Assembly (NCBI GenBank): GCA_009859145.1
Contig: VRVR01000007.1
Location: forward strand, 310,001 to 374,000
Source: Andalucia godoyi
Taxonomy: Eukaryota > Discoba > Jakobea > Jakobida > Andaluciidae
DNA length: 64,000 nucleotides
Direction of reading: 5' to 3'
The translations under genes were made by a program, and so were the position numbers. The notes under the pieces are model-generated. The model had not been told where the DNA came from. It saw only the letters and a list, made by a program, of their open reading frames with translations, and searched no databases. Positions 19,549 to 29,570 of this stretch are shown one piece after another; position 1 is the first letter of the stretch, and each line of letters starts with the position of its first letter.

Positions 19549-22500
19549 ATGCTGATATCATTGTCAGATCTCACAGCGGAAATACTGGGTGCTCCGGAGC
19601 AGATTGTTCTGCTTGTGAACAATCGGCATTCTGGGTTTATCGAAGACCAAAAGCTCAGATTTGATGTTTTGCTTCAGCAAAGGGATTCTGAGATCGTGCT
19701 GTTGAAACGAGAGCTTTCTTCGAGGAAGGATCTGTCAGCCGAGCTTGCGCAGGCCAAGGACTCGCTTGACGAAGCTCATAAATTGATTGAGAAGCTGTCG
19801 AATGACTGTTTTTCGCTGCAACAGCAAGTTCGCACTTTAGAACGAGCAGCAGCGGAGCGCGATGCATGTGGCTCGCGAATGGAAGCGGAGGTTAGAATGG
19901 CAAAGGACAGAGAGGGCATCTCGAACAGGGAATTAGAACGGGTTAAGAGCGAATTGTCGGAAGGACGAAGTCTTATGCAGGTTGAATCCGCACGACATTT
20001 TCAGCAGGAATCTAAACTGCAGTCTCGCATATTTGAGCTTGAAAGACAGGTCCAGAACCTGTCCGTGGCATCGACAAGGTTCCAGGAACAAATCACACTG
20101 GCTTCACAGACGATAGAGTCTTTGCAGGCTGTCATTCGGGAACGCGAGGAGCAAATTCATGAACTGCAGCAGCAGATTGTACCGCCTCCTCGGTTTTCAG
20201 ATCTCAGCCATGCTGAGTTGAGGAGCGAGATCGAAAGACTGGTGACCGAGCAGGAACAGAATGCGCCATTGATCGAGGCTCGCGAGAAAGAGTTCCAATC
20301 TCTCAACAAGGCGCATCGAATGCTCTTGTCTCAGTATGCACAGCTGGAAAGCGATCTCGAACGAGATCGACGGGAGGCCCGGTATGAAAGAGAACAAAGT
20401 AGAGCATTGCGCATCGAAAAGGATTCGCTGGAGAAAACTATCAAGCAGCTGCAAGATGACATTCATGCGCTGACGGTATCCACCAGTGAGGATTTGGGGC
20501 CGAAGTTTGCAGAGAGGTATCGAACGCTTGTCCAAAGATGCCAGGAACTCAGCATCACTGCAGAGAGTGCAATGGGTCTCGCTCGTCAAAAGTCGCATGA
20601 GGAGTATGCAAAGAAGAATGAAGAAGCTATTCGGCAAATTACGGAAATGAAGGAGGAGAGAGAGAAGATCAAGAAATCGGTGGATTTGCTGCTGAAGCAA
20701 CGAGATGAGTTGCTGCAGAAACTGACTGCGTTTAACGGTCCGGTTGCCCCACCTGGGCCTGCAAGCGCCGCGGCCTCACAATCAGATGAGCTGAAAAAAC
20801 GGCTGGAGGAATATGAAAAGGTGGTCGTGCCTTCGATGCGTAGCGAGCTCGAGAGCTTGTCCCGGGAACGGTCGTCCATAATGGACATGATGCACAAACT
20901 TCAAACCTCCCTTCAGTCGCTTCAGGCGCTGTTGTCGGATGCAGAAAAGCGTGCACGCGAAGCAGAACATTTGAAGGCTCTTGCAGAGAAAGACCGGGAT
21001 CTCGCCATGCAACAACGACAAATGATGCATGATCGGATTGCGGAGATTTTGGCTGCCAAGGAGCGTACAGAAGCGCAGGTGGATGCTCTGAGCCGAATGG
21101 CAGGCGAAAGCGAATTTCTGCGCAAAGAAATTTCTAGAATGAAGGAGCAGGGCCCGATAATTGAACAGCTCAGACAGGACGTTGAGTTCGAGAAGTCTCG
21201 ATCGGCCAGGCTCGAGGGAGAAGCTGCCAAGAGGTCTCTGTTAGAGGAGGAAAACACTCGTTTGAAGAATCAGTTAATTGAGTTGCGGATGAAGGTCGAT
21301 GATCTGTCGTCGTCATTGGCATCCCAGCTGGAAGCCGCTACTGCCTTGGAAACTCAACTTGCAGAACGAGCGGTCCAGATTGAGACCGTTCTTGCTGACA
21401 AATCAAAGTACATTGAGCAGCTGCGTAACAGCCAGGAACGTGCGGAGTTCTTGGAGGCAACTTTGAAGGGTCTTCTAGAATCGAAGAAATCTGTTGATGA
21501 AATTGAGCGGCAAAAAACCGAACTGGAAGCGCGTTTCCGTGAGGAAAAGATCGGACACGGAAGATCCCTGGAGGGACTTCGGAAAGTTACCGACGATCTT
21601 GTCGCTGCTCTCAACAATATTTCCGTTCTGGAATCGAAAGTGGGCACTCTTCAATCGGAAAATGCAATCATGGCCGCGCGGCTTTTTGAGACATCGCAAA
21701 TGTACACACAGCAGTTGAAAGACCGGGACTCGCTTTTGCAGGAGAGGTCCCAGGAAATCGACAGGTTGCTTGCGCGGATTGAATCTGCCGCTATCCAAAC
21801 GTCCACTCCGCTGCTGGCTGTTCACGATGGTGACACTTCTGTTTCATTCATCAATTCTTCTGGAGATTATGTGGATAATTTGCGATTTCTCCGTCGGGAA
21901 AAATCCGTGGCAGAAGAAAAATTGTCGTCTGCAAGGAACGAAATTTCCTTGCTCAAATCGCGCCTAGCCGCCACAGAACAGGAGTTGTCGCAGGCAGCAA
22001 ACAGTGTGTCGGACCGTCTTTCCGTTCTTGAAGAAACGCGAAGACAGTGCTCCATTTTCGAAGCAGCAGCGTCGTCGCTGCGCATGGACAGGGAATCATT
22101 GGAAAAGGAAGTTCGCCATCTTCGTAGCAGGCTTACAGATTTAATTTCGTCAGGAGCGTCTGCTGCACTGGAGACTCTTGGCAAGAAAGAGTCAGAGTGG
22201 ATGGCGGAGAAGACCGAGCTTACGAATCACATCGCCGACTTGGAGGCGACAGTTCATCGCTATGAAGACGAAATCCGTGTTTGGCAGCAGCGTCTTTCTG
22301 CGGCAAAAAGCCAAATTCCGAATGGAGTTGAATTGGAGGACATGAGGAAGAAGCTGGCAGACGCGTCCAAACTTGCAGAAGATCATGCGAAAGAGGTTGC
22401 CGATTTCACAGCCCGCTTACAGGCGCAGTCAAAGGCGGTTGAGGATGCGCAGAAGCAACTGGAGGATCGAATTAAGCGGGAGCAATTCCTGAAGACGCGC

Positions 22501-23868
22501 ATTCAGGCAATGCGTGAGGAGTGGACAGCGAAGGAGAAGGACTATCAGACACAAATTGACGAAGTGAGCGCAAAAGCCGTCATTTCCGTGTCAGCTGCCG
22601 CAGCGAACGCCTCGAAGCTGTGCTGCGAAGCGGAGTGTCAGACAGAAGTCGTCTTCGAGGAGATGCGTGTCAACTTGGTGAACAAAGCCAAGGAAATTGT
22701 AGCAAAGAGGGTCCCGCCGCTTGAACAGCGGATTCGAGAATTGGAAGCCCAGCTTGCGGAACTGTCGACTCGGGCGGAGAATCTGCAAAAAGAAAAGGCG
22801 GAGATTGAAAATGTGCGTAGTGAGCTTGATTCGCGACTCAAGACATTGCAAGAAGAGAAAGACAGTGAAGCAGAGATGTTCGGCATGCGTATCAAGATGC
22901 ATCAGACCAAGACGAAGAAGGAGACCGATGCTCTTCATGACGAAATCAGTCAGTTGAAGACGCATTTGGCGGCAGCGGCGGCAGCAGCTACAATCGTTTC
23001 ACCCCCCTCGTTGTCAAGTGTTCCCATGCAGGATGCTTCCACGTTCTCCAAAGGGACGAAGAGGGAGCGCGAACCGTCTCCAGCCGCTGTTGGACCGCCG
23101 TCTGTTGTGATGCCGTCTGTTTCGTCGGAGCCCGTTGCGAAGAAGCTCCGTGTTGCAAACAATGCTGTATCGGCGACAGGTGTCCCAGTCCCATCTCCTG
23201 CACCCGTTCCTATTTCTGCCTCTGTTCCTTCTTCTGCTTCTGTCCCCTCTGTTGCTGTTCCTCCACAAACGGCTACCACTCCTGTGCAATCGGACGCCAC
23301 GAATGGTTCTTCTCAAGGCGGGGAATCCGAAGAGGATCGCCGTCGCAAGCGAGCGGCAAAGTTTGGGAAAATTGCCGGCGCCGCCAACACCCCTCCTGTG
23401 AATACACCCGATTATGCACTTCAACCGCAGCCTGCGCCGCAGCCGCAGACGGATGTTTCCGTCGGAGATATGCGGGTACACGTTTCGACGGACGCGGCTG
23501 CTGGCGCTTCTTCCGACGATGCAGTCTTTGAGCCTGCCAAAGGAAGCCATGTCCCCGAGATTATTGAAATACCCGCAGATCAGGTGACGGTGGCTTCTGA
23601 AGACACTCCTGTGGAGATTATTCCTGCAGAGTCGGGTTCTTCTTATGTTGGTGGCTTGCGTATGCCTGGTGGTCAGGAAGACGGAGACGGGGAAGCGACA
23701 CAGGAGGAAGGGCACGTCCCGGAAGATCTTCCCATCGAGGAAGTGGACTATGCCCAAGATGAAGCAGCCGCAGAACCATATGCGGTGGAGTATGTCGACT
23801 ATGCACCGGATGAGCAAACTGTTCCAAATGATGATGGTGGAGATGACACGATGAAAAGTGTAGAATGA
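19549..23868 (+). CDS. TPR/Mlp1-like nuclear-basket nucleoporin
   Basis: This 1439-residue protein is coiled coil from about residue 15 to 1160, then a low-complexity, Pro/Val/Ser-rich and acidic tail. Inside the rod the segment VDNLRFLRREKSVAEEKL matches the conserved TPR/Mlp motif (RxLRREKEIAExKLE). The tail starts with a basic NLS-like KGTKREREP and includes DRRRKRAAKFGKI. TPR/Mlp proteins form the filaments of the nuclear pore basket and dock mRNA-export and mitotic-checkpoint factors. Human TPR is longer, but rod plus acidic tail is the same plan. The first in-frame ATG is used. The alternative is an unrelated coiled-coil protein. Confidence 0.72.
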   Translation: MLISLSDLTAEILGAPEQIVLLVNNRHSGFIEDQKLRFDVLLQQRDSEIVLLKRELSSRKDLSAELAQAKDSLDEAHKLIEKLSNDCFSLQQQVRTLERAAAERDACGSRMEAEVRMAKDREGISNRELERVKSELSEGRSLMQVESARHFQQESKLQSRIFELERQVQNLSVASTRFQEQITLASQTIESLQAVIREREEQIHELQQQIVPPPRFSDLSHAELRSEIERLVTEQEQNAPLIEAREKEFQSLNKAHRMLLSQYAQLESDLERDRREARYEREQSRALRIEKDSLEKTIKQLQDDIHALTVSTSEDLGPKFAERYRTLVQRCQELSITAESAMGLARQKSHEEYAKKNEEAIRQITEMKEEREKIKKSVDLLLKQRDELLQKLTAFNGPVAPPGPASAAASQSDELKKRLEEYEKVVVPSMRSELESLSRERSSIMDMMHKLQTSLQSLQALLSDAEKRAREAEHLKALAEKDRDLAMQQRQMMHDRIAEILAAKERTEAQVDALSRMAGESEFLRKEISRMKEQGPIIEQLRQDVEFEKSRSARLEGEAAKRSLLEEENTRLKNQLIELRMKVDDLSSSLASQLEAATALETQLAERAVQIETVLADKSKYIEQLRNSQERAEFLEATLKGLLESKKSVDEIERQKTELEARFREEKIGHGRSLEGLRKVTDDLVAALNNISVLESKVGTLQSENAIMAARLFETSQMYTQQLKDRDSLLQERSQEIDRLLARIESAAIQTSTPLLAVHDGDTSVSFINSSGDYVDNLRFLRREKSVAEEKLSSARNEISLLKSRLAATEQELSQAANSVSDRLSVLEETRRQCSIFEAAASSLRMDRESLEKEVRHLRSRLTDLISSGASAALETLGKKESEWMAEKTELTNHIADLEATVHRYEDEIRVWQQRLSAAKSQIPNGVELEDMRKKLADASKLAEDHAKEVADFTARLQAQSKAVEDAQKQLEDRIKREQFLKTRIQAMREEWTAKEKDYQTQIDEVSAKAVISVSAAAANASKLCCEAECQTEVVFEEMRVNLVNKAKEIVAKRVPPLEQRIRELEAQLAELSTRAENLQKEKAEIENVRSELDSRLKTLQEEKDSEAEMFGMRIKMHQTKTKKETDALHDEISQLKTHLAAAAAAATIVSPPSLSSVPMQDASTFSKGTKREREPSPAAVGPPSVVMPSVSSEPVAKKLRVANNAVSATGVPVPSPAPVPISASVPSSASVPSVAVPPQTATTPVQSDATNGSSQGGESEEDRRRKRAAKFGKIAGAANTPPVNTPDYALQPQPAPQPQTDVSVGDMRVHVSTDAAAGASSDDAVFEPAKGSHVPEIIEIPADQVTVASEDTPVEIIPAESGSSYVGGLRMPGGQEDGDGEATQEEGHVPEDLPIEEVDYAQDEAAAEPYAVEYVDYAPDEQTVPNDDGGDDTMKSVE

Positions 23869-24510
23869 TACAGTTTCCTCCCCTCCCCAGTAATCCTTTG
23901 TTATCTTTTTGTAAATTCTACGAGTCTGTTTTTATTTTTGGACAGTCACAATTCTTCGATTGTGCTCTCTCTCTCTCTCTCTCTCTCCCCCCTTACTCTC
24001 TCTCTGTCTGTCTGCCTGTCTCTTTTTTTCTTCTAACTCTGTCCTCATTCCTTCATCATCTTTACCTTCTCTCCCCCGCTTGCCCAAAGAATGGAAGAGA
24101 AAACCAACGAACAGAGAAATGGCAGAAGAAAAAGCAAAACCGCAAAACCGAACGTCTGCTTCCGCAGCCTGCCTGCTGTAAACAAGCACAAGCATTCTCG
24201 CAAGAGCAAACAAGGTTCAAGAAAAAACATGAAAAAGCTTGGACTCACGGATTTGAACCCCGACACACGTTCTCATGCCAGTGGAAACCAGGGGGTAGTC
24301 GCTCATCTCAACACAACAACAGCCTTTCAAATCCCCGCCATCCGGCTTCCCTCCAATTCGGTATATAAACTCTTCTTCTTTCCTCTTTCCTCTTTCTTCT
24401 CCTTTTCCTTTTTATTTTTTTACTTTACCCTTCTTTTTTATAGTATTGTTTTTCTTTATCACAAAGGTTTTTTCATTTTATAACTAACCCCAGACTAACA
24501 AACATATAAA
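23869..24510. other. Histone H4 upstream region with pyrimidine repeats
   Basis: It holds (CT)n at 23965-23987, C/T tracts to 24080, A/G-rich sequence to 24240, the tRNA-like stretch on the minus strand at 24238-24311, a TATA-like box at 24362, and T-rich sequence up to the H4 start. No protein-coding gene was seen. Confidence 0.7.
24362..24369 (+). promoter_or_regulatory. TATA-box-like element of histone H4
   Basis: TATATAAA lies 142 bp upstream of the H4 ATG and is followed by a pyrimidine-rich stretch. Placement before a highly expressed histone gene supports a TATA role; the transcription start is not known. Confidence 0.5.
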
Positions 24511-24816
24511 ATGGCAGGACGCGGCAAGGGAGGAAAGGGACTCGGAAAGGGAGGTGCCAAGCGCCATAAGAAGGTTTTCCGTGAGACCATCTCGGGAATC
24601 ACGGTCCCGGCAATCCGCCGCTTGGCTCGCCGAGGTGGTGTGAAGCGTATCTCGAAGGGAATCTACGACGAGACCCGCAAGGTCCTCAAGATGTTCCTTG
24701 AGCAGGTTATTCGCGATGCAGTCACGTACACGGAACACGGACGCCGCAAGACCGTCACTTCGCAGGACGTTGTTCTCGCTCTTAAGCGCCAGGGACGCAC
24801 GCTCTATGGCTTCTAA
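24511..24816 (+). CDS. Histone H4
   Basis: The 101-residue protein is a complete H4: tail [17 protein letters not shown], then [50 protein letters not shown] and the end YGF. It packages DNA with H3 as the (H3-H4)2 core. It ends at Phe, without the two terminal glycines of animal and plant H4. The loop after the tail (VFRETISG) and helix 2 ([13 protein letters not shown]) carry unusual changes for such a conserved protein, as in divergent protists. Codons are biased to C/G-ending forms, consistent with high expression. No metazoan-type histone stem-loop is evident in 24817-25097. No other histone gene is adjacent. Confidence 0.98.
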   Translation: MAGRGKGGKGLGKGGAKRHKKVFRETISGITVPAIRRLARRGGVKRISKGIYDETRKVLKMFLEQVIRDAVTYTEHGRRKTVTSQDVVLALKRQGRTLYGF

Positions 24817-25097
24817 GCTGTTTCTTCTTTTCCTCTCCTATTTTACTTTTTTAATTTTTTGGTTCAAGGGGCCAGGCGGAAGGAAGGTTCATCAATGTGA
24901 ATGAAACTTCACTTGGTCTGCTATCTTTGATGTAACCGTCATGACGCTCCCCCTTTCTCCATGTAAATCATAAAAGCTACACCTGTACAGAACTCCAGTC
25001 TTTGTGCGTCGGTGACCGTGTCCACATGAACGGCAGCAACTAGCAAGTGTCGGAACTTGGAAGAACCCCCCTCAAAAGACAACGGAGGCTTTTATTA

Positions 25098-27068
25098 TTA
25101 TGGAGAGGAGCTGGATGGAGAAGTGGGAAGAATGTCTGACCATGGGACGCAGACGAGACAGGAAGCAAGCGAAAGAACGACACCGCAGGGCGTAGTCGCA
25201 AGTCTCGGAAATGAAATGCAAACACCGCTACCAAGTTCTCGATCGTCGGAAAAAGACACAATGTTCATCTGTTTGAACTGAGTCGCGACGAAATCAATGT
25301 GGATCACGTGCAACGCAATTTCCTGGACTTCGCCGTCGGTTTCCCGTTCACGACCGGAGAGAACAAACAGAAAGTCATTGGAAAACATTGGCTGGGAAAG
25401 CACGCGTTCGGCAGCCACGATGACTCGCTCTTCGTCTTGCTTGGTTGCTCGCTTCTTCTTCGGTTTCTTGCGACGAGGCTCCCCATCAGAGGATTCCAGA
25501 TCGCCAACAGACATCGACAGCGAAATTGTGGTCAGGATATCGCCGGTGTGCAGGTCGAGGATGTCGATACCCTGCGACACAGACTTTGCGACGAACAGCC
25601 GGTTCAGCACGATGCATGTGGATGCGTTCATGTTGGCGACTGTGGACAGCACTGGGAACATCTGGGTGCGACTCCACAGCACCCGAGTCGACACGAGGTC
25701 CACCGCGGTGAGGAACGAGGAGGAATCGTTCGTGTACTCGATGATGCACGTCGTTGCCTGAGCACAAACGTTCAGCACGCGAGAAACACCGATCGGAAAG
25801 AAGAATACTTGTCGAACATCCTTCATCTCCAGCGATGCCACGTACAGTGGAATGTCAAACAGCGTGCTCGCGTAGAATATCAACGCACGGTCTCTCCATA
25901 GCACAATCCGTGGAAATGATAATCGTTCGGTTTGGCGCTTGGTTCGAGAAGCTGAGCACGGAAGAACGATGCGAGAGGTCTGTTCCAACGAGTCCAGTGC
26001 GTACACAAGCAGTGTTCCCAGCGACCATATCAACGCACACTGCAAGTGTCCAACGATCACCATGTCGGTGAGTTCCGCGAGGTCCACGGTAAAGGACGAT
26101 TTGTTCACGTACGTAACGAGATCCGACGACGCATTGTACAACCATCGACCGAGGGTGAACTGCTTCTTGGATTGCGCAACCGGGCAAGCAACAAGCAAAC
26201 AGATGGCCACGGAGTCAGGACCAAGAGCGCTGTTCGCCGACTTTTCCTCGAACAAGCATGCATACTCACTGTACCCCCCTTGCAGCCGCGAAGCAAGTGT
26301 ATGGGAACCACCCGACCAGTGATGCAGGGAGAACTCGCCAAGCTGGTTCACGGATACCACCGCATCAATGTGGTACAACGGAAACGTATCCAACCTTCCA
26401 GAAAGCAGATAGTGCCGAATGCGCAGCGGTCCCTGTTGAGGTTGGCGTCTGCGGCTGCCACTGCTGACATGGGACGATCGGGAGATCCTCTCCAGGTTTT
26501 CCGAGTCAGCTGTGTGCAAATCTGTTCTTTGCTGCTCTGGCGCATCCGGACGACCCGCTGTGGACCGGTTCTGGAACCGAAGTTCGTGCAGCATGCAGCC
26601 GGATCGTCCCGCAGAGCCTCGTCCATACGACGACGGGTAATCTTCCGGTCCAAACATCAAGCATTGCATCATTGCAGAGCACGGTCTGCTCCACAACATT
26701 GAATCATCCCGCGTTTGTTTTAAACCAACCAGCACCGCTCCTTGTCGTCCTCCTTGTTTCTGTTGTTTCTGTTGCTGGACTAGCCTACTTGGCTGAGCCG
26801 GGCCGCTTTCGACGTCTCGAATAGCATAGTTTGGATCAACGAGCGAAAGGGGAGCGAATTGCCGCACATCCATGCAACGAGCATGCGCATGATCGGACGT
26901 ACGATAAAAGTCGCGGTGGAGAATGCGCGTCCATAATTGCTCTGCAGACGACACAAAATGAGCGTGGCCAACTGATAGCAGACGAATACTCTGAACGATT
27001 TCCCCAATGTGGAGATATGACAGCACTCGCTCGACTGTCTGCGTGGGAAGTTGCTCGAACAATGACAT
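25098..27068 (-). CDS. F-box-like protein with probable beta-propeller
   Basis: This 656-residue protein begins with FEQLPTQTVERVLSYL and a helical stretch to about residue 50, which fits an F-box (LP...V..ILSYL). F-box proteins link targets to SCF ubiquitin ligases. A Q/R/S-rich linker (about 90-220) follows, then repeating beta segments (SVNQLGEFSLHHW, ALIWSLGTLLVYAL, TAVDLVSTRVLWS, GIDILDLHTGDILTT) spaced like blades of a WD40/PQQ-type propeller. A basic patch RRKKPKKKRATK near residue 545 may be an NLS. No close family is recognised; the F-box call rests on a short motif. Confidence 0.5.
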   Translation of the reverse strand: MSLFEQLPTQTVERVLSYLHIGEIVQSIRLLSVGHAHFVSSAEQLWTRILHRDFYRTSDHAHARCMDVRQFAPLSLVDPNYAIRDVESGPAQPSRLVQQQKQQKQGGRQGAVLVGLKQTRDDSMLWSRPCSAMMQCLMFGPEDYPSSYGRGSAGRSGCMLHELRFQNRSTAGRPDAPEQQRTDLHTADSENLERISRSSHVSSGSRRRQPQQGPLRIRHYLLSGRLDTFPLYHIDAVVSVNQLGEFSLHHWSGGSHTLASRLQGGYSEYACLFEEKSANSALGPDSVAICLLVACPVAQSKKQFTLGRWLYNASSDLVTYVNKSSFTVDLAELTDMVIVGHLQCALIWSLGTLLVYALDSLEQTSRIVLPCSASRTKRQTERLSFPRIVLWRDRALIFYASTLFDIPLYVASLEMKDVRQVFFFPIGVSRVLNVCAQATTCIIEYTNDSSSFLTAVDLVSTRVLWSRTQMFPVLSTVANMNASTCIVLNRLFVAKSVSQGIDILDLHTGDILTTISLSMSVGDLESSDGEPRRKKPKKKRATKQDEERVIVAAERVLSQPMFSNDFLFVLSGRERETDGEVQEIALHVIHIDFVATQFKQMNIVSFSDDRELGSGVCISFPRLATTPCGVVLSLASCLVCVPWSDILPTSPSSSSP

Positions 27069-27695
27069 TTTAAAATAATAAAAACAAAAAATTATTAAAC
27101 GTGCTATACCATTCCATGCAATGCAGATTTTTCAAACAATCATCATCGTCGTCGTCAATTCTTCATCACCACCACTGTCACCATCATCATCACCCTCACC
27201 ATCATCATCGTCGTCGTCGTCGCCGTCGTTGTCGGCGGACCACCATCAGCAACGTACAGTCCGCACTTTGCAAGTCGCAGAGAGTCGTTTTCGATTTTTG
27301 CTGTTTTAAATCAAGTCTACTGGCGGTCGTAGTGTGTAGGACCACATCCGTTATGGGGGGTTTTTGGCTTCACGCTCTTCTCGGGAGTCTCTGACATGAC
27401 AAAAGTGCATCTGTTTTCCATTTTTCAATGTTTTCGATGTTTCGGTGTTTCGATATTCTTTCCTCCGTCTTCGTTGTTCGTTCCTGTCTCACGGATTTTA
27501 ATTAGAAGGCAGCGGCCGGTGGTTTTGACAGAGTGATACCAAAAGTAGACGAATATCACAGAACATTTTTCAGCACATCTCCGAGAAAGAATAGTCAGCG
27601 AAAGGGAAAAATCCACAAGCTTCAATTTCACATATATCTTGAGTTACATTCGTATTTGGAAATACTTCTTGTCTTGTTTTAGTTTCTCATGTCTC
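27069..27695. other. Divergent promoter region with TCA/TCG repeats
   Basis: Between two divergent genes, 27135-27235 is an imperfect (TCA/TCG/TCC)n array. Frames through it give poly-His or poly-Ser and are not credible genes. The rest is mixed sequence with no recognised element. Confidence 0.7.
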
Positions 27696-29060
27696 ATGTC
27701 TGAAGACTTTGAAGTCATGGAAGAGTATCTTTCCGATGCAGCGCTGACTGAAATATGCGGAACTTCAGAATTTTCAAAGGTTCGCAAGATCGAGATGTTT
27801 GTCGACACAAACGAAAACTCTCTTTCGCAGCTTGGAGACAAGCTTCCTAGTCTTGCGGAGCTCAAGCTTTCGCATTCTGTGCTTCTAAGCATTCGAGATT
27901 TGGGGACAAGCTTGCGAAATCTGCGAGTGCTGTGGATTTCTCATTGCGGGTTGCATGATCTGGAAGGAATTGCGGCACTGCAGAACCTCACGGAGCTGTA
28001 TGCAGCATTCAACAACATTGAAGATCTTTCGCCACTTACATCCATCGACAAGCTGCAAGTCTTGGACATCGAAGGATGCAGCGTCAGTGATCCAGACTCG
28101 CTGTCGTTTCTGAGCCACTTAGATGATTTGCATACAGTTTCGGCAATTGGAAATCCAATGGTTTCGCATCCGCAATTCAGAGACAAGATTCGCGAATACT
28201 GCCCACATGTCGATGACATTGACGCATCAATGTCGGGGGATCTGGGATTGGATAACGAGGTTTCGCTACTCACGGATGTGATAAAGAGAATAACGCCCTC
28301 TGTTGGATCGTCTAATTCGTTTGATCCCAGGCCACCGTCATCAGTTTCGAGTTCATCTTCGACGTCGACATCATCATCCAATTCTCGATCACGACCCATG
28401 AGCGCACGGCCCGCATCTGCAAGGCCACTTTCGGCCCGCGGAAGCAACAAGGAAATAATGATGAATGCAATGAGATCCAGCTATGCATTTGGGGAATCAA
28501 AGGCCGACGATCAGTCGTCGGATTTGACGTTTGGCACTGCGGAAGTCTTTGCCGGTAACGCTGCACGGTCACTGCGAAACAGAAAGCTGGAAAGCGCATC
28601 GGCGTCCAGTCCCACGGGCACGCAGTCGCCAAAGAATAGGGTTTTTCGATGCCTGTCTTCAAACGGTGGCAGCACGAACGCGTCGGTGTCCGCTTCCAAT
28701 GAAGATGTCCTGGAAGCCATCAAGGCTGTAAAAGAGCAGGAGGAGATCGCACTGCGGTCAAGACGACGCAGAGTCGCGATCAGTTCGGAAAGCCTGTGTG
28801 ACGAGCTGGACGACGATACCGTGGATGGATTCATCTATGACGACGACAGTGAAAATGCGGCGCCGTCTTCCATGGCCCCAATGCCGCCTCGGCCTCCCGC
28901 GTCCACATCACCACCCAGAGCTCCCCGACCGCCGTTGCCATCAAATGCGGCGAGTTCCTCAGTATCTGCTGAAAGCGGCCCTGTAGCACCGCAGGTTATG
29001 GTAGGCCGTCTGCGGCCTTCTTCAGCGCGTCAACTCAAATCGTCCCTCAATGTATCATAG
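27696..29060 (+). CDS. LRRC56: LRRC56/ODA8-like leucine-rich-repeat protein (flagellar dynein assembly)
   Basis: The N-terminal half of this 455-residue protein has about five leucine-rich repeats. IRDLGTSLRNLRVLWISHCG and LHDLEGIAALQNLTELY match the hallmark of LRRC56 (ODA8), a factor needed for outer dynein arm assembly or transport in flagella. The C-terminal half is disordered and Ser/Pro-rich, with SARP/SARG repeats near 245-265 often seen in ciliary proteins, and ends RLRPSSARQLKS. ATG 27696 opens the first helix; the frame upstream lacks an ATG. The presence of the gene implies motile flagella with outer arms. Confidence 0.82.
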   Translation: MSEDFEVMEEYLSDAALTEICGTSEFSKVRKIEMFVDTNENSLSQLGDKLPSLAELKLSHSVLLSIRDLGTSLRNLRVLWISHCGLHDLEGIAALQNLTELYAAFNNIEDLSPLTSIDKLQVLDIEGCSVSDPDSLSFLSHLDDLHTVSAIGNPMVSHPQFRDKIREYCPHVDDIDASMSGDLGLDNEVSLLTDVIKRITPSVGSSNSFDPRPPSSVSSSSSTSTSSSNSRSRPMSARPASARPLSARGSNKEIMMNAMRSSYAFGESKADDQSSDLTFGTAEVFAGNAARSLRNRKLESASASSPTGTQSPKNRVFRCLSSNGGSTNASVSASNEDVLEAIKAVKEQEEIALRSRRRRVAISSESLCDELDDDTVDGFIYDDDSENAAPSSMAPMPPRPPASTSPPRAPRPPLPSNAASSSVSAESGPVAPQVMVGRLRPSSARQLKSSLNVS

Positions 29061-29570
29061 TTCAGACATGCGATCAGTTTCCATCCCGATTGACGTTGTT
29101 GGAGTTTCAGCGCTTCGTGCCGCCGTTCTTCTCTTCGTTCCCTCCCCCACCTCACCCCCTTTTCTCTTATTGTGGTGTTGTTGTTGTTGTTTTTGATGTT
29201 CGCATCTTGGCAGCCCGCACAACAGTCTCTTGTCGCGACTTGCATTGAGCAAGCAGCTTTCAAATTGAATGACCGGAGGACAAAAATCCGTGTGCAAGAC
29301 TTGTAGTTAAAATAAATGGATAATACAGCAAGCAATAAGTAATCAACACATTCATAACAATCCTTTCACAGTCGACGATTGTGAGAATAAAATCTATAAA
29401 GAAACAAGCACGCAGACACGCGGACACGCAGAAACACAGACCGACACAAACACACACACACGCACACAAACGCACACACACACACATACATACAGCGGTG
29501 GAACAAGCAGCAGTGCCAATTCCCCTCGTTCTTTACCCCACTCGGATGAAGAAAGCCCGCACGTCGTCGA
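29061..29570. other. Convergent 3' region with CA-rich repeat
   Basis: This is the shared 3' flank of two convergent genes. It has a (TTG)n run near 29175-29192 and an ACAC-rich imperfect repeat at about 29404-29492. No gene was seen. Confidence 0.7.

Noticed and set aside
27101-27394. Plus-strand frames with His- or Ser-rich proteins
   Set aside because: They translate the imperfect TCA/TCG trinucleotide array and have no further protein features.
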